From contig CAZJBB010000020.1 in NCBI GenBank assembly GCA_964543995.1, positions 1 to 26,970 on the forward strand: 26,970 nt of DNA, given 5' to 3'. Position numbers and translations under genes: made by a program. The stretch is from CAIXTV01 sp964543995. Its GTDB lineage: Bacteria > Bacteroidota > Bacteroidia > Bacteroidales > CAIXTV01. Shown piece by piece: positions 1 through 9,012 of this stretch. The notes under the pieces are model-generated. The model ran no database searches, was not told the origin of the DNA, and saw nothing but the letters and a program-made list of their open reading frames with translations. Each line of letters opens with the position of its first letter. The first letter of the stretch is position 1.

Positions 1-46
1 TACACGGCTCTGAACACTCTTTCCCTACACGACGCTCTTCCGATCT
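1..46 (+). other. Illumina adapter contamination (not genomic)
   Basis: Bases 1-5 (TACAC) match the end of the P5 adapter. Bases 6-13 (GGCTCTGA) match the TruSeq HT i5 index D504 as I recall it. Bases 14-46 match the 33-base TruSeq read-1 primer, starting ACACTCTTTCC and ending CTTCCGATCT. The genomic sequence starts at 47, inside a coding region, so this contig end is untrimmed library sequence. Confidence 0.97.
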
Positions 47-487
47 TCCTGTATCAAAAACATAGGTAAAGCTATTTTCTTTGGCTACTTCTTCAATGGC
101 TTTTTTGGCTTTATTGATAATGGGAGAAAGCAATTCGTTTTCTTTATCGCTTAAAGATTTTTGAGCAGAAGCTTTAAAGTCTTCAATTCTTCCTTGTAAA
201 TCTTGCAATTCTTTTGTTTTGGTTTTTTGAATCAACTCCGACATGGTAGCCTGATTGTCAGCAAAATCTTTGTATTTGGTGTCAAATTCGTTTTTCATGG
301 TAGCCAAGGTGCTTTCCAATGTTTTTCCATACTCTGAGTATTTAGCTAAAGCGGAATCTCTTCCCGGCATCATTTTTAAGAGTTCATTAGAGTCGATATG
401 ACCTAATTTTATTTTCGACTGGGCAAAAATTGTTGATGTTGAAATTACAAGTAAAAGAATGGCAACAAATTTAAAAGCTTTTCTCAT
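47..487 (-). CDS. OmpH/Skp family periplasmic chaperone, 3' end missing
   Basis: The ATG is at 487 and the frame stays open for 147 codons down to the adapter junction, so the C-terminus is lost. The protein starts MRKAFKFVAILLLVISTS and has a signal peptide ending near IFAQ. It continues with KIKLGHIDSNELLKMMPG, a long charged helical stretch, and a C-terminal part reading KAIEEVAKENSFTYVFDTG. This N-terminal strand, coiled-coil tentacle and returning strand (YVFD) are the OmpH/Skp layout. Skp-like proteins hold unfolded outer membrane proteins in the periplasm. It is the second ompH-like gene after bamA, a common Bacteroidota arrangement. A TACCTTTG motif at 525-518 suggests its own promoter. 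Confidence 0.9.
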
Positions 488-517
488 TTTTATTATTTTA
501 AGTTAGAATTAACGCGG

Positions 518-544
518 CAAAGGTAAAATATTTCGGGAAATCAA
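518..544 (-). promoter_or_regulatory. Putative promoter for the partial ompH gene
   Basis: On the minus strand TACCTTTG (525-518) fits the Bacteroidota -7 consensus TAnnTTTG. TTG (544-542) lies 16 bp upstream, slightly short for the usual -33 spacing. The ATG is 30 bp further on at 487. Confidence 0.4.
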
Positions 545-562
545 TGTGTTAATTAGTCTTAA

Positions 563-1186
563 TTATTTCTTAATAACCTTCCCATTTTCATCGTCCGATC
601 CAATCACTCTATCTTTGGTACCGGGGGCACCGGGTTTGGAGTTGGATGGAGGTGTTTTGGTGTCTTTTTTAGCAGGGGTATAGCCTAAACGATTTAGAAT
701 TTCATCGCTTAAATCAAGCTTAGAATCAGCATATAAGATAGATAAGCTTCCTGAACGGTCGAAAATAAAGGAATAATTTTTTGTTGTAGCTAAGTCTTCA
801 ATGGCATTATATACTTTGTCTTGAATAGGCTTGATAAGTTCAGCACGTTTTTTTGCTAAATCGCCATTATTCCCAAATCTTTTTTTCTGCAAATCTTTGG
901 CTTCTTTTTCAGCTTTCATAATTTCATCTTCGCGTTTCTTTTTCATTTCCTCAGGCAACAGCGTTGATTCCGATTGAAAGGATTTATACATTTTATCGAT
1001 ATCAGCAAATTTCTTTTCAATTTCCTTCTGCCATAGAATGGACGTTTTATCCAAATCATCCTGTGCGTCTTTATAATCAGGAATATTTGAAAGTATGTAA
1101 TCGGTATCTACAAAAGCATACTTTTGAGCAAAAGAGCCCAGGCTCACTAATAAGGTGGCTGCTAACAGTAAAAAGGTCTTTTTCAT
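563..1186 (-). CDS. OmpH/Skp family periplasmic chaperone
   Basis: The protein has 207 residues. Its signal peptide (MKKTFLLLAATLLVSLGSFAQ) is followed by KYAFVDTDYILSNIPDY, the first OmpH strand. A lysine/glutamate-rich helical tentacle spans about residues 40-125. The returning strand is near NYSFIFDRSGSLSILYAD, with the motif DLSDEILNRLGY after it. A proline-rich polar tail of about 35 residues (residues 173-207) follows. The family binds nascent outer membrane proteins between the Sec translocon and the BAM complex. The start is supported by AGGAG at 1198-1194, 7 nt before the ATG. It lies 65 bp downstream of bamA and upstream of a second ompH, so the two are probable paralogues from a tandem duplication. 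Confidence 0.93.
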   Translation of the reverse strand: MKKTFLLLAATLLVSLGSFAQKYAFVDTDYILSNIPDYKDAQDDLDKTSILWQKEIEKKFADIDKMYKSFQSESTLLPEEMKKKREDEIMKAEKEAKDLQKKRFGNNGDLAKKRAELIKPIQDKVYNAIEDLATTKNYSFIFDRSGSLSILYADSKLDLSDEILNRLGYTPAKKDTKTPPSNSKPGAPGTKDRVIGSDDENGKVIKK

Positions 1187-1251
1187 GATTTTTCTCCTAT
1201 ATTATTGTAAATTAATTGATTTCATAAAACAAAAAACATACCATTTCGGTT

Positions 1252-3984
1252 TTAGTCGATGGATTGATTAATTGAAAAATGGAATTGTCCTTTATTTGCC
1301 CCGGGGGAGTTGAATACATCGTCGAATCCATAACCCCAATCCAAACCTAAAACACCAAACATAGGCAGGAATACCCTTACTCCTAGACCGGCAGATTTGT
1401 ATACATTAAAGGGATTAAATTCTTTAAACGTAAGCCAGGTATTACCGGCTTCAAAAAAGCCTAACAAATAAATGGTAGCGCTTGGATTAAGAGATACAGG
1501 ATAACGCAGTTCGAAAGTATATTTATTATATATGGTTCCACCAATATATCCACTGTGCCCCATGGGGGTGAGAGAGTTATTGCTGTATCCTCTAAGTCCT
1601 ATCAATTCACGACCATCCAAAGCAAACCCCGACAATCCGTCGCCCCCTACATAATATCTTTCGAAGGGTGCCATCCCGATTTTGGAATTATAAAACCCTA
1701 AAAATCCGAATTTTGCACGTGTATTAATGACCAAGTCACCAATGATGTTTTGAAACCAAGAAGTTTTAATGGTCCATTTATGATATTCAATCCATTTATA
1801 TTTTTCTTGGGCACTTACTGAATCATAATTTGTGGTACTAAAAAGGGAATACGGAGGGGTAAGCTGAACTCCAATGGTCACTTCGGATCCGCTTCTAGGG
1901 TAAATAGGTTGATCTACTGAATTCCGAGACAATGAAATATTGTACGTTAAGCTATTGGAAGTCCCATTGCTAAAAAGAAAGACGCTTCCGTAGTTTTTTA
2001 AATTATAATTCTGAAACGAAATGCCTTGAGATAAAATAAAAAAATCATCGGGCCATTTCACTCTTTTACTGAGTCCAAGAGAAGCTCCAAAAATTTTAAT
2101 ATAGGTTGAAGTGCTTGGAGCTTGTACAGAATAAAATGATGAGACACTGAAGGCAATAGGTTTTCTGCCCCCAAGCCATGGTTCGGTAAAGGAGGCACTG
2201 TAGGATTGATAATATTGACCATTCGACTGAGCTCTGATGGAGAACTTTTGTCCATCTCCCGAAGGCAAAGGACGCCAAGCGCCTTTTTTGAAGAAGTTTC
2301 GGGTGGAAAAGTTATTAAACGATAGCCCAAGGGTTCCAACAATCATTCCCGAACCCCATCCCCCCGACAATTCAATTTGATCAGAAGAAGTTTCTTCTAC
2401 CGTATATTCAATATCCACCGTCCCGTCAACAGGGTTGGGTTTTGGTTGTACTCCAAGCTTTTCGGCATTAAAATACTTAAGTTGAGCAAGCTCTCTCTGA
2501 GTTCTTATCACATCTGAGCGGCTGAAAAGCTCACCGGGAACGGTACGAATTTCACGAATGATAACTTTATCATTGGTTTTTGAGTTCCCTGATACGGTTA
2601 CCTTATTGATGCGTGCTTGCTTTCCTTCCACAATTCGAATCTCAATATCAATGGAGTCTTTTTCCACCAACACTTCAACCGGATTTGCTTGAAAAAACAA
2701 ATATCCGTCATCCATGTATAATGAACTCACATCCGCTCCATTTTGGTTATACGTTAAGCGAGAATCTAACACACTTTGATCATAAACATCCCCTTTATTG
2801 ATATTTAAAATGGTATTGAGTTGTTGAGAAGAGTATTTTGTGTTGCCTACCCAGATAATATTTCTAAAATAATATTTATTGCCTTCATTGATGTACAAAT
2901 CCACATTAATCGACTTATTATCCACCTGATAAACAGTATCTTTCACGACCAAAGCATCTCGGTATCCATTTTCGTTATATTTTTCAATGAGCTTCTCCTT
3001 ATCCTTTTCAAAATCTTCTTTGATGAATTTTGAGGATTTAAAAATCCTGAATTTGCAACGATTTGAAACATAATTAGAAAGCGCTTCTCCCAAATCAAAA
3101 TGGGGTTTAAATACATTCTTGGCAATGTAAGTTGCCACTGTGTCAATAGATTCAAAAGGGGTGAATTTGGTTCTTTCTTTGGTTTCTTTAAATGCCGAAA
3201 GCAATTTTCGGGTAGAAAGGGCTTGATTTCCAATTAAATTAATCTTTTGAATCTTAACTTTTGTGTTCTTCTCAACGTTGAAGGTTAAAACTACGTAGTT
3301 CGTAATGATGCTGTCTTTTTTGACTTTTTCATCATTCTTTTTAATTAAAGATGCAGTAGAATCAGTTGTAGTGTGAACTTCTTTCTTTTTTTTCTTCTTT
3401 CCGTTATTAGGAGTATTATTGTCTGTTTCACCGGAATAGGTACGTTCTTTTTCCTGAATTACAGTTACTTTTGCATTGAGAAACCCCTTATCGGCATAAA
3501 AGCTTTTAATTTGATTTACAGAACGCTGAATGATGTTATCCGTAACCACATCTCCACGTACCAGTTTAATTTTTTCGCGAATATCGTCTGCTTCTCCTTT
3601 TCGAATGCCATTGATAGCATATTTTGATAACCTGGGTCTTTCTTTAAAAGTGAATTTTAAAAAAGCGAGGTCTCCTTGGATTTTACTAACTGAAACTACA
3701 ATATCTTCAAAAAGCCCTTGTTCCCAAAGTTTATCAATTGCTTTGGTTATTTTTTCACCCGGAATTTTAATTCTTTCCCCAACTTTGATGCCGGACAATA
3801 AAATCAAGGCATTGTTATCAAGAAACTGAATCCCTCCCACAGTAATTCCGCCAATTTCGTATTCTTTTGGGGTGGTATAATCGATATCATTACCTTCATC
3901 ACCAATTAAGATCTGGGCTTTTGCAATAAAGTTGGAAGAAAATATAAATAAGCAAATTAACAGCAGCTGTTGTATAGTTCTCAT
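1252..3984 (-). CDS. bamA: BamA, outer membrane protein assembly factor
   Basis: The protein has 910 residues, somewhat longer than E. coli BamA. After a signal peptide (cleavage near IAKAQ) come repeated POTRA domains. The first reads EIGGITVGGIQFLDNNALI; later ones contain KIQKINLIGNQALS, YYFRNIIWVGNTKYS and RINKVTVSGNSKT. A lysine-rich insertion (GKKKKKKE, residues about 190-225) sits between POTRA segments, as in other Bacteroidota. The C-terminal half is the 16-strand barrel; its loop-6 motif appears as LRGY near residue 797. BamA inserts beta-barrel proteins into the outer membrane. It starts 7 bp after the uppS stop and is followed by two ompH chaperones, so synthesis of chaperone and assembly machine is probably coupled. 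Confidence 0.97.
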   Translation of the reverse strand: MRTIQQLLLICLFIFSSNFIAKAQILIGDEGNDIDYTTPKEYEIGGITVGGIQFLDNNALILLSGIKVGERIKIPGEKITKAIDKLWEQGLFEDIVVSVSKIQGDLAFLKFTFKERPRLSKYAINGIRKGEADDIREKIKLVRGDVVTDNIIQRSVNQIKSFYADKGFLNAKVTVIQEKERTYSGETDNNTPNNGKKKKKKEVHTTTDSTASLIKKNDEKVKKDSIITNYVVLTFNVEKNTKVKIQKINLIGNQALSTRKLLSAFKETKERTKFTPFESIDTVATYIAKNVFKPHFDLGEALSNYVSNRCKFRIFKSSKFIKEDFEKDKEKLIEKYNENGYRDALVVKDTVYQVDNKSINVDLYINEGNKYYFRNIIWVGNTKYSSQQLNTILNINKGDVYDQSVLDSRLTYNQNGADVSSLYMDDGYLFFQANPVEVLVEKDSIDIEIRIVEGKQARINKVTVSGNSKTNDKVIIREIRTVPGELFSRSDVIRTQRELAQLKYFNAEKLGVQPKPNPVDGTVDIEYTVEETSSDQIELSGGWGSGMIVGTLGLSFNNFSTRNFFKKGAWRPLPSGDGQKFSIRAQSNGQYYQSYSASFTEPWLGGRKPIAFSVSSFYSVQAPSTSTYIKIFGASLGLSKRVKWPDDFFILSQGISFQNYNLKNYGSVFLFSNGTSNSLTYNISLSRNSVDQPIYPRSGSEVTIGVQLTPPYSLFSTTNYDSVSAQEKYKWIEYHKWTIKTSWFQNIIGDLVINTRAKFGFLGFYNSKIGMAPFERYYVGGDGLSGFALDGRELIGLRGYSNNSLTPMGHSGYIGGTIYNKYTFELRYPVSLNPSATIYLLGFFEAGNTWLTFKEFNPFNVYKSAGLGVRVFLPMFGVLGLDWGYGFDDVFNSPGANKGQFHFSINQSID

Positions 3985-3991
3985 TAAAAGT

Positions 3992-4738
3992 TTAGGGTTT
4001 TATTTGTTCACTCGTCAATCCAAATCGTCTTTCTCTTTTTTGATAATCAGTAATCGCTTCAATGAAATCTTCTTTTTGAAAATCAGGCCAAAGTTTAGGA
4101 GTAAAGTAGAGTTCGCTATAAGCAATTTGCCATAAAAGGAAATTACTGATTCGGTATTCCCCGCTGGTGCGAATTAATAATTCCGGATCGGGAATTCCTT
4201 GGGTGGTTAAACAATCGTTAAACATGTTTTCGCTGATATCCTCAGGCTGAATAAGACCGTTTTTCACTTGTGTTGCCAAATTTTTACACGCTTCAATAAT
4301 TTCCCATTTCGAGCTATAACTCAAGGCCAAAATTAAATTCATTCCGGTATTTTGGGATGTTTGCTCAATGGCTTTAAACAGTTGTTTCTTGCACTTATTA
4401 TTTAAACTTTCAATATTACCAATGGCTCCAAACTTAATGTTGTTTTTCATTAAAGAAGGCATTTCCCCATGAATGGATTTTACCAAAATATTCATCAAAA
4501 TATCCACTTCATATTTGGGTCTATTCCAGTTTTCGGTTGAAAAAGCAAAAAGCGTCAGATATTGAATGCCCATTTCTGCAGCGGCTTCTACAGTTCTTCT
4601 TACAGCAGAAACGCCATGCTCATGTCCATAAGTGCGAAGCTTTCCTTGGCTTTTGGCCCATCTTCCATTTCCATCCATAATGATGGCAACGTGCTTAGGC
4701 AGGTTTTTCAGATTAGTCTTTTGTTTTACGTCCATCAT
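3992..4738 (-). CDS. uppS: Undecaprenyl diphosphate synthase (isoprenyl transferase)
   Basis: The protein has 248 residues, the normal length for cis-prenyltransferases. It has the catalytic block HVAIIMDGNGRWAK (residues 16-29, catalytic Asp22), FSTENWNRP (66-74) and the C-terminal pyrophosphate-binding block RTSGEYRISNFLLWQ (190-204) followed by YSELYF. The enzyme adds cis-isoprene units from IPP to farnesyl diphosphate, making the C55 carrier lipid for peptidoglycan and surface glycans. It acts at the inner face of the inner membrane. Two ATGs are adjacent (MMDVK); either could be the start. It lies between the DUF6089 pair and bamA, its usual place in this phylum. Confidence 0.97.
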   Translation of the reverse strand: MMDVKQKTNLKNLPKHVAIIMDGNGRWAKSQGKLRTYGHEHGVSAVRRTVEAAAEMGIQYLTLFAFSTENWNRPKYEVDILMNILVKSIHGEMPSLMKNNIKFGAIGNIESLNNKCKKQLFKAIEQTSQNTGMNLILALSYSSKWEIIEACKNLATQVKNGLIQPEDISENMFNDCLTTQGIPDPELLIRTSGEYRISNFLLWQIAYSELYFTPKLWPDFQKEDFIEAITDYQKRERRFGLTSEQIKP

Positions 4739-4751
4739 TTCCTATAGAGAG

Positions 4752-4759
4752 CAAAATTA
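4752..4759 (-). promoter_or_regulatory. Possible -7 element upstream of uppS
   Basis: TAATTTTG on the minus strand fits TAnnTTTG and lies 14 bp before the uppS ATG, in the 78-bp gap after the DUF6089 gene. I see no -33 TTTG at the expected distance, so this is weak. Confidence 0.22.
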
Positions 4760-4816
4760 AACGTTTTTTTCAATAAGAAATTGTAGTTAACGTTAAATTA
4801 TGTTATATCCCTTATT

Positions 4817-5629
4817 CTACTTATTAAACGAAGCACAAGTGGTTTCTTTATTTCCTAAATGAAAAGAAAGCGTGACCCCAAAAAAATTATACCAGTCGTT
4901 ATTGGCGGAATTTCCTCTTTGAGCTCCATCAGGATGTTTTACTGCAGAGCGGTCCGCTAAAATGGCTGAGATTCCCGAGTAATTATCCTGCACCAGCGAA
5001 AATACATTCGGGTTTACATAGGTGGTGCTGACATCATCAATGTAATCGGTAAATGTCTTTCTCATCCCCCACTCCAATCCAAGGCAAAATGTTTTAAAAA
5101 GGCCAATCTTAATACCTAAGCCAAAAGGAATGCAAAGACTGGTCAATGAATAAGTAGACTTTCCGGGGGCTAAGCCTTCCCCTTCGGTACTCAGGGGTTG
5201 TAATTCATACCACTTCCCATCATACTGCGCCTGGGGATTAAAATTAAACAGACCCAAACCGGCAAAAATATAGGGAGAGAATCTATACTTTTCACTTTTA
5301 GTATAAAATTGAAGGAAATTCAACTCAAACTGGCCTGAAAATTCAGTAATAGGAGACTTAAAGCTCAAGTTCCGAGGGTCATTATTATTGTTTACTGCAT
5401 CGCTGGCTTCCACAGTCCCAAACAATGCATTGATTCTAAGAGCCCAGCGTGGATTAAAATTATAACGGTATAGAATTCCTACAGAAGGATTTGCTTGAGC
5501 AAAATGTCCTGAAGGGTTAAGATCACCAATATAATAGGATCCCCCAAAAAAAGCTCCCAATTCATGTCGTTGGGCATTGCCATTCAACGAAATCCAAAAT
5601 AATAAAACGACAAAAAGATTTTTTTTCAT
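4817..5629 (-). CDS. DUF6089 family outer membrane beta-barrel protein (copy a)
   Basis: The protein has 270 residues. Its signal peptide (MKKNLFVVLLFWISLNGNAQ) is followed by HELGAFFGGSYYIGDLNPS, typical of the first strand of a small outer membrane barrel. Alternating amphipathic strands continue to the end. The block RKTFTDYIDDVSTTYVNPNV near residues 188-207 is shared with the upstream paralogue (RKTFTDYLDDVSTKYFDKNV). DUF6089 proteins are found beside nadK, uppS and bamA in many Bacteroidota; their function is unknown to me. The ATG directly follows the stop of the upstream copy (TAAATG), so the two should be co-translated. The C-terminus (ETTCASFNK) is more polar than expected for a BAM-recognised last strand. 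Confidence 0.85.
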   Translation of the reverse strand: MKKNLFVVLLFWISLNGNAQRHELGAFFGGSYYIGDLNPSGHFAQANPSVGILYRYNFNPRWALRINALFGTVEASDAVNNNNDPRNLSFKSPITEFSGQFELNFLQFYTKSEKYRFSPYIFAGLGLFNFNPQAQYDGKWYELQPLSTEGEGLAPGKSTYSLTSLCIPFGLGIKIGLFKTFCLGLEWGMRKTFTDYIDDVSTTYVNPNVFSLVQDNYSGISAILADRSAVKHPDGAQRGNSANNDWYNFFGVTLSFHLGNKETTCASFNK

Positions 5630-6547
5630 TTAGAACCTAAAAAAACGATGTGATTTGTCTGCAAAGGTATAATACAAACTGATAAACGCAAACATATAAG
5701 AATCATTGTATGATGAGTTGCCTCTTTGTTGTCCGGCAGCCGTCCAATTATATTTTGGATTGCCGGGGTCAGTGGTTAATGAAGGGTTAGAAAAGTAAGC
5801 AGCCATTTCCCCTTTTCGAGTAGCCAATACATTTTTATCGAAATATTTCGTACTCACATCATCCAAATAGTCGGTAAACGTCTTCCTAAGTCCATATTCT
5901 AGCCCTATACTGTAATTTTTATTAATTCGATATTTAAGACCAATCCCTACCGGTATGGCTACTTGAAACAAAGAATAGGATTTTCCATCACCTCCCAAGC
6001 CTTGGCCTTCGGTAGAAAGTGGCTTTAATGAATACCAATTCCCATCCGTATATTTAGCTTGTGGGTTAAAGTAAAATCCACCTATCCCCCCGAACACATA
6101 CAAACCTATGGGGATGTTTTTGTGCCACGAATTATTAAAAACATTGTAACTGCTTCCGAATTCCGCACTCGGTAAGATAAGATACATCTCAATTTGGCCG
6201 GAAAGTTCAACAATGATGGATCTGAAATTAAGATTTCTGTTGTTCCTAACGGCATTGTCTGTATGGGCATCATCTCCACCAATCCACCCCAAAATCAAAC
6301 TGGTTTTTGATGCAAATCTTTGAGTTAATTGATAAGAGTAAGCCAAATCAAATCCGATTCGGGTAGAAGAAATGTTAAGATCTTTCAGTCCATGAGTACC
6401 TATTTTATCGCTGCCTCCCAAATCGCCCAAGAAATTACTGGCACCGATTCCTAACATAATCTGCTTTCGGTCCACTTTCCACATCTGAGAAAAGCCACTT
6501 ACTGAAAACAGTAATAAAAAAGCACTACAAATAGCTAACTTTTTCAT
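5630..6547 (-). CDS. DUF6089 family outer membrane beta-barrel protein (copy b)
   Basis: The protein has 305 residues with signal peptide MKKLAICSAFLLLFSVSGFSQ. It continues MWKVDRKQIMLGIGASNFLG and a series of barrel-like strands, sharing with copy a a PLSTEGxGL stretch and the RKTFTDYxDDVST block. It ends KSHRFFRF, with an aromatic last residue as is usual for BAM-recognised barrels. The two copies form a tandem paralogous pair with no intergenic bases. The family role is not established; the position in an envelope assembly operon suggests a structural or assembly role at the outer membrane (inference). A TATTTTTG motif upstream may give the pair its own promoter. Confidence 0.87.
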   Translation of the reverse strand: MKKLAICSAFLLLFSVSGFSQMWKVDRKQIMLGIGASNFLGDLGGSDKIGTHGLKDLNISSTRIGFDLAYSYQLTQRFASKTSLILGWIGGDDAHTDNAVRNNRNLNFRSIIVELSGQIEMYLILPSAEFGSSYNVFNNSWHKNIPIGLYVFGGIGGFYFNPQAKYTDGNWYSLKPLSTEGQGLGGDGKSYSLFQVAIPVGIGLKYRINKNYSIGLEYGLRKTFTDYLDDVSTKYFDKNVLATRKGEMAAYFSNPSLTTDPGNPKYNWTAAGQQRGNSSYNDSYMFAFISLYYTFADKSHRFFRF

Positions 6548-6589
6548 TTTTAAATACTTAATGAGTCGAATTTAAAAGACTAATTATAG

Positions 6590-6597
6590 CAAAAATA
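6590..6597 (-). promoter_or_regulatory. Possible promoter -7 element for the DUF6089 pair
   Basis: TATTTTTG on the minus strand fits TAnnTTTG and lies about 43 bp before the ATG at 6547, in the 126-bp gap after nadK, the longest gap in this cluster. A clear -33 element is not visible. The rest of the gap is AT-rich with no hairpin that I can see. Confidence 0.32.
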
Positions 6598-6673
6598 ATA
6601 AAATTAGAAATATTAACCCTTTGAATAATAAAAAACGTGCATAAATGTCTCAAAATACCTCAGCACAATATTC

Positions 6674-7549
6674 TTAGTTTCTGTTATCCAAACCCCATTT
6701 CAGCTTTTCTCTGAGTGTACTGAAATAATCTTTATCTTTCATTCGAATGAGGGCTACCTTAAAATCGGCTTTTTGAACTATGAATTCCGAACCATCCATA
6801 ACATCTTGGTTACGAGAATCCAAGCTAATAAAAAAGCCTTTATCTCTTCCTTCAACAATGATTTTTACTACATCCGTGTCGGGTATAACTACCGGACGAA
6901 CACTTAAGTTATGAGACCCCATGGGGGTTAAAATAATATTTTGTGATTGCGGCGAGATAATGGGACCTCCGCAACTTAAGGAGTATGCAGAGGAACCGGT
7001 GGGAGTGGCAATAATTAAACCATCGGCCCAATAAGTATTTAAATAACAATCATTAATATAGGTTTTAATCTTAATGAGGGAAAAAGGGTTCTTTTTAGAA
7101 AGCACAAAATCATTCATCGCAAAATTCAAGTCGCCAAACAAACCTTTTTCACTCGAAAGTTTCAGCAAGGTTCTTTGCTCAATATTGAAATCTCCATTCA
7201 AGATGTTATTAATGGCCTCGTCAATCTCTTCTTTCGGAATGCTGGACAGAAATCCAAGTCTTCCCATATTAATACCCACTATCGGAATGCCGGAATCTCT
7301 AACCATGGTCACAGAATCCAGCAAGGTTCCATCGCCTCCAATCGAAAACATGAAATTACAATTGCTAATTTCGTGCGAAAAATTGAATAGACTTAAGGAT
7401 TTCGAAATTTTTATTTTTTGAACAATGGATTTATAAAACGGCTCATAAATCAGGATTTCGAACCCATTGTTTTCTAACTTCGTCAGAAATTGCTGAAAAA
7501 AAGGCAGACTATCAGTTCCAATAGATTTTCCGAAAAAAGCTGCTTTCAT
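6674..7549 (-). CDS. nadK: NAD kinase
   Basis: The protein has 291 residues, a standard length. It carries the defining NMN/ATP motif GGDGTLL at residues 71-77, NMGRLGFLS at 94-102, MNDFVL (the NE/ND block) at 145-150 and ATPTGSSAYSLSCGGP at 181-196. It phosphorylates NAD+ to NADP+ in the cytoplasm and so supplies NADPH for biosynthesis. The ATG shares its A with the stop codon of the upstream TamA-like gene (TAATG), so translation is probably coupled. This is the usual neighbourhood of nadK in Bacteroidota, between a CBS protein and DUF6089/uppS/bamA. Confidence 0.97.
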   Translation of the reverse strand: MKAAFFGKSIGTDSLPFFQQFLTKLENNGFEILIYEPFYKSIVQKIKISKSLSLFNFSHEISNCNFMFSIGGDGTLLDSVTMVRDSGIPIVGINMGRLGFLSSIPKEEIDEAINNILNGDFNIEQRTLLKLSSEKGLFGDLNFAMNDFVLSKKNPFSLIKIKTYINDCYLNTYWADGLIIATPTGSSAYSLSCGGPIISPQSQNIILTPMGSHNLSVRPVVIPDTDVVKIIVEGRDKGFFISLDSRNQDVMDGSEFIVQKADFKVALIRMKDKDYFSTLREKLKWGLDNRN

Positions 7550-9009
7550 TATAGTGGTGACTTTAAGTGGATGAAAAAACCCAGTTCGCTTTTTCTGTTC
7601 AAAGATAATTCAAATCGAAATACCTTATCGTAATAGGTAACAAAATCGATTCCAACACCCGTTGAAAATAACCAATCCCCATTTAAGGGATTCAAGGGAT
7701 CTGGAATTTGGTTATGTAAATAGGCATAATTATAAAAGAAATTGCCGTAAATGGCATAGTGGATTTTACTGAATTTCTCCCATGGAAGGAAGCCTATTTG
7801 AAATACCCGAGGTTTTACCAAAGTCTTTTTTAAACTGCCTCGCAGCGAAATGGCATAATGGCAAGGAATTACATAATATTCATATCCGCTGACTTCATCC
7901 GAAGCGTTTCCGACCATACGTTGCAAATATAAAGGAATGGAGGCGCCATAGTTATACAGTCCGTTGAGTGAAAAATGAAGGTATATTCCTTTATGCAATA
8001 AGAAGTACCTTCGAAAAGAAGCATGCAAAAATCCATAATCAATATTGTCTTTCAAAAAGTCGAAGCCAAATTGACTAAATTCTACATCAAAATAATGACC
8101 AGTGAGCGGATACGACTTATTATCCCTAAAGTCGTTCTTATATTTGTAGTAAAATCCAACATAGTGATTATTAGAGGAGCTATTCCCTGTATAATCCGGG
8201 TTTGATCTGATAAGGGTGTCCGCAAATATATCTTGCTGGTACGAAATTTTAAATTCATGGGTATGATATAAATTTTTCCGAATTTGTATGCCTGCACCTA
8301 TGGAAAACGTTTTTTTAACATACTGATTCTCAAGCTTTAAATATTGAGTTTTATTATCCATTAATTTCACTAAAGTTTGATGATTTTGATAATAAGATGC
8401 ATTGAAAGAGAAACCGGTAGTCAATTTTTTATTGATAAAAGGAACGGAATAGGAAACCCCCAATTGCTCATCAAATCCAAGACCTACCATAAATTTAAGC
8501 ACTTCCCCTCTTCCTCTAAAGTTTTCCTTAGTAAACCAAACTCCATAATTGATTCTTGAAAGATCGGTAGTTTTCAACCAAGTATTCAGCTCTTGATTAG
8601 GGATTTCAAGAACCGGAATGGGCCACAAATACCACCTTTCCAACACCTTAATGGTGACCTTGATTTCATCTACTCCCCAATGCAAGGTATCGATGTTGAC
8701 AAAATTGAATAAAGACAAGTTTGTCAGATTATTTTTAGAAGCCATCAATTTTTCGTTGAGGGAAGAATTGGACAAAGTATCCCCTACTTTAAACAGTAAT
8801 TCTCTATATATAATAAAGTCTTTTGTGCTTTTATTCCCCTGAATTTCAATGTTTTTTATAATAAAATGTGCATTATTGGGCTTCTGGTCTACCTGAGCAC
8901 TTAAAAACAAAACCTGAATTAGAAAAGCGAATAATGTCCATTGACGCTTCCAAGGGATCCAATGGCAATCAGATTGGCGGGTAATAGAAAAAAACTTTAT
9001 TGCAGCCAA
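7549..9009 (-). CDS. TamA/BamA-type POTRA plus beta-barrel outer membrane protein
   Basis: The protein has 486 residues. A hydrophobic signal (WTLFAFLIQVLFLSAQ) is followed by one POTRA domain (IIKNIEIQGNKSTKDFIIYRE and following, residues about 50-125). The remainder is a long run of aromatic, alternating strands typical of an Omp85 barrel. The loop-6 motif expected as VRGY reads VSGY (near residue 373). Omp85 proteins with one POTRA are thought to insert or translocate proteins or lipids at the outer membrane; the client is unknown. No ATG is available: the frame opens only after the stop at 9015-9013, and the best start is TTG at 9009, 3 bp beyond the CBS stop codon. Translation may be coupled to the CBS gene. 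Confidence 0.82.
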   Translation of the reverse strand: MAAIKFFSITRQSDCHWIPWKRQWTLFAFLIQVLFLSAQVDQKPNNAHFIIKNIEIQGNKSTKDFIIYRELLFKVGDTLSNSSLNEKLMASKNNLTNLSLFNFVNIDTLHWGVDEIKVTIKVLERWYLWPIPVLEIPNQELNTWLKTTDLSRINYGVWFTKENFRGRGEVLKFMVGLGFDEQLGVSYSVPFINKKLTTGFSFNASYYQNHQTLVKLMDNKTQYLKLENQYVKKTFSIGAGIQIRKNLYHTHEFKISYQQDIFADTLIRSNPDYTGNSSSNNHYVGFYYKYKNDFRDNKSYPLTGHYFDVEFSQFGFDFLKDNIDYGFLHASFRRYFLLHKGIYLHFSLNGLYNYGASIPLYLQRMVGNASDEVSGYEYYVIPCHYAISLRGSLKKTLVKPRVFQIGFLPWEKFSKIHYAIYGNFFYNYAYLHNQIPDPLNPLNGDWLFSTGVGIDFVTYYDKVFRFELSLNRKSELGFFIHLKSPL

Positions 9010-9012
9010 AAC

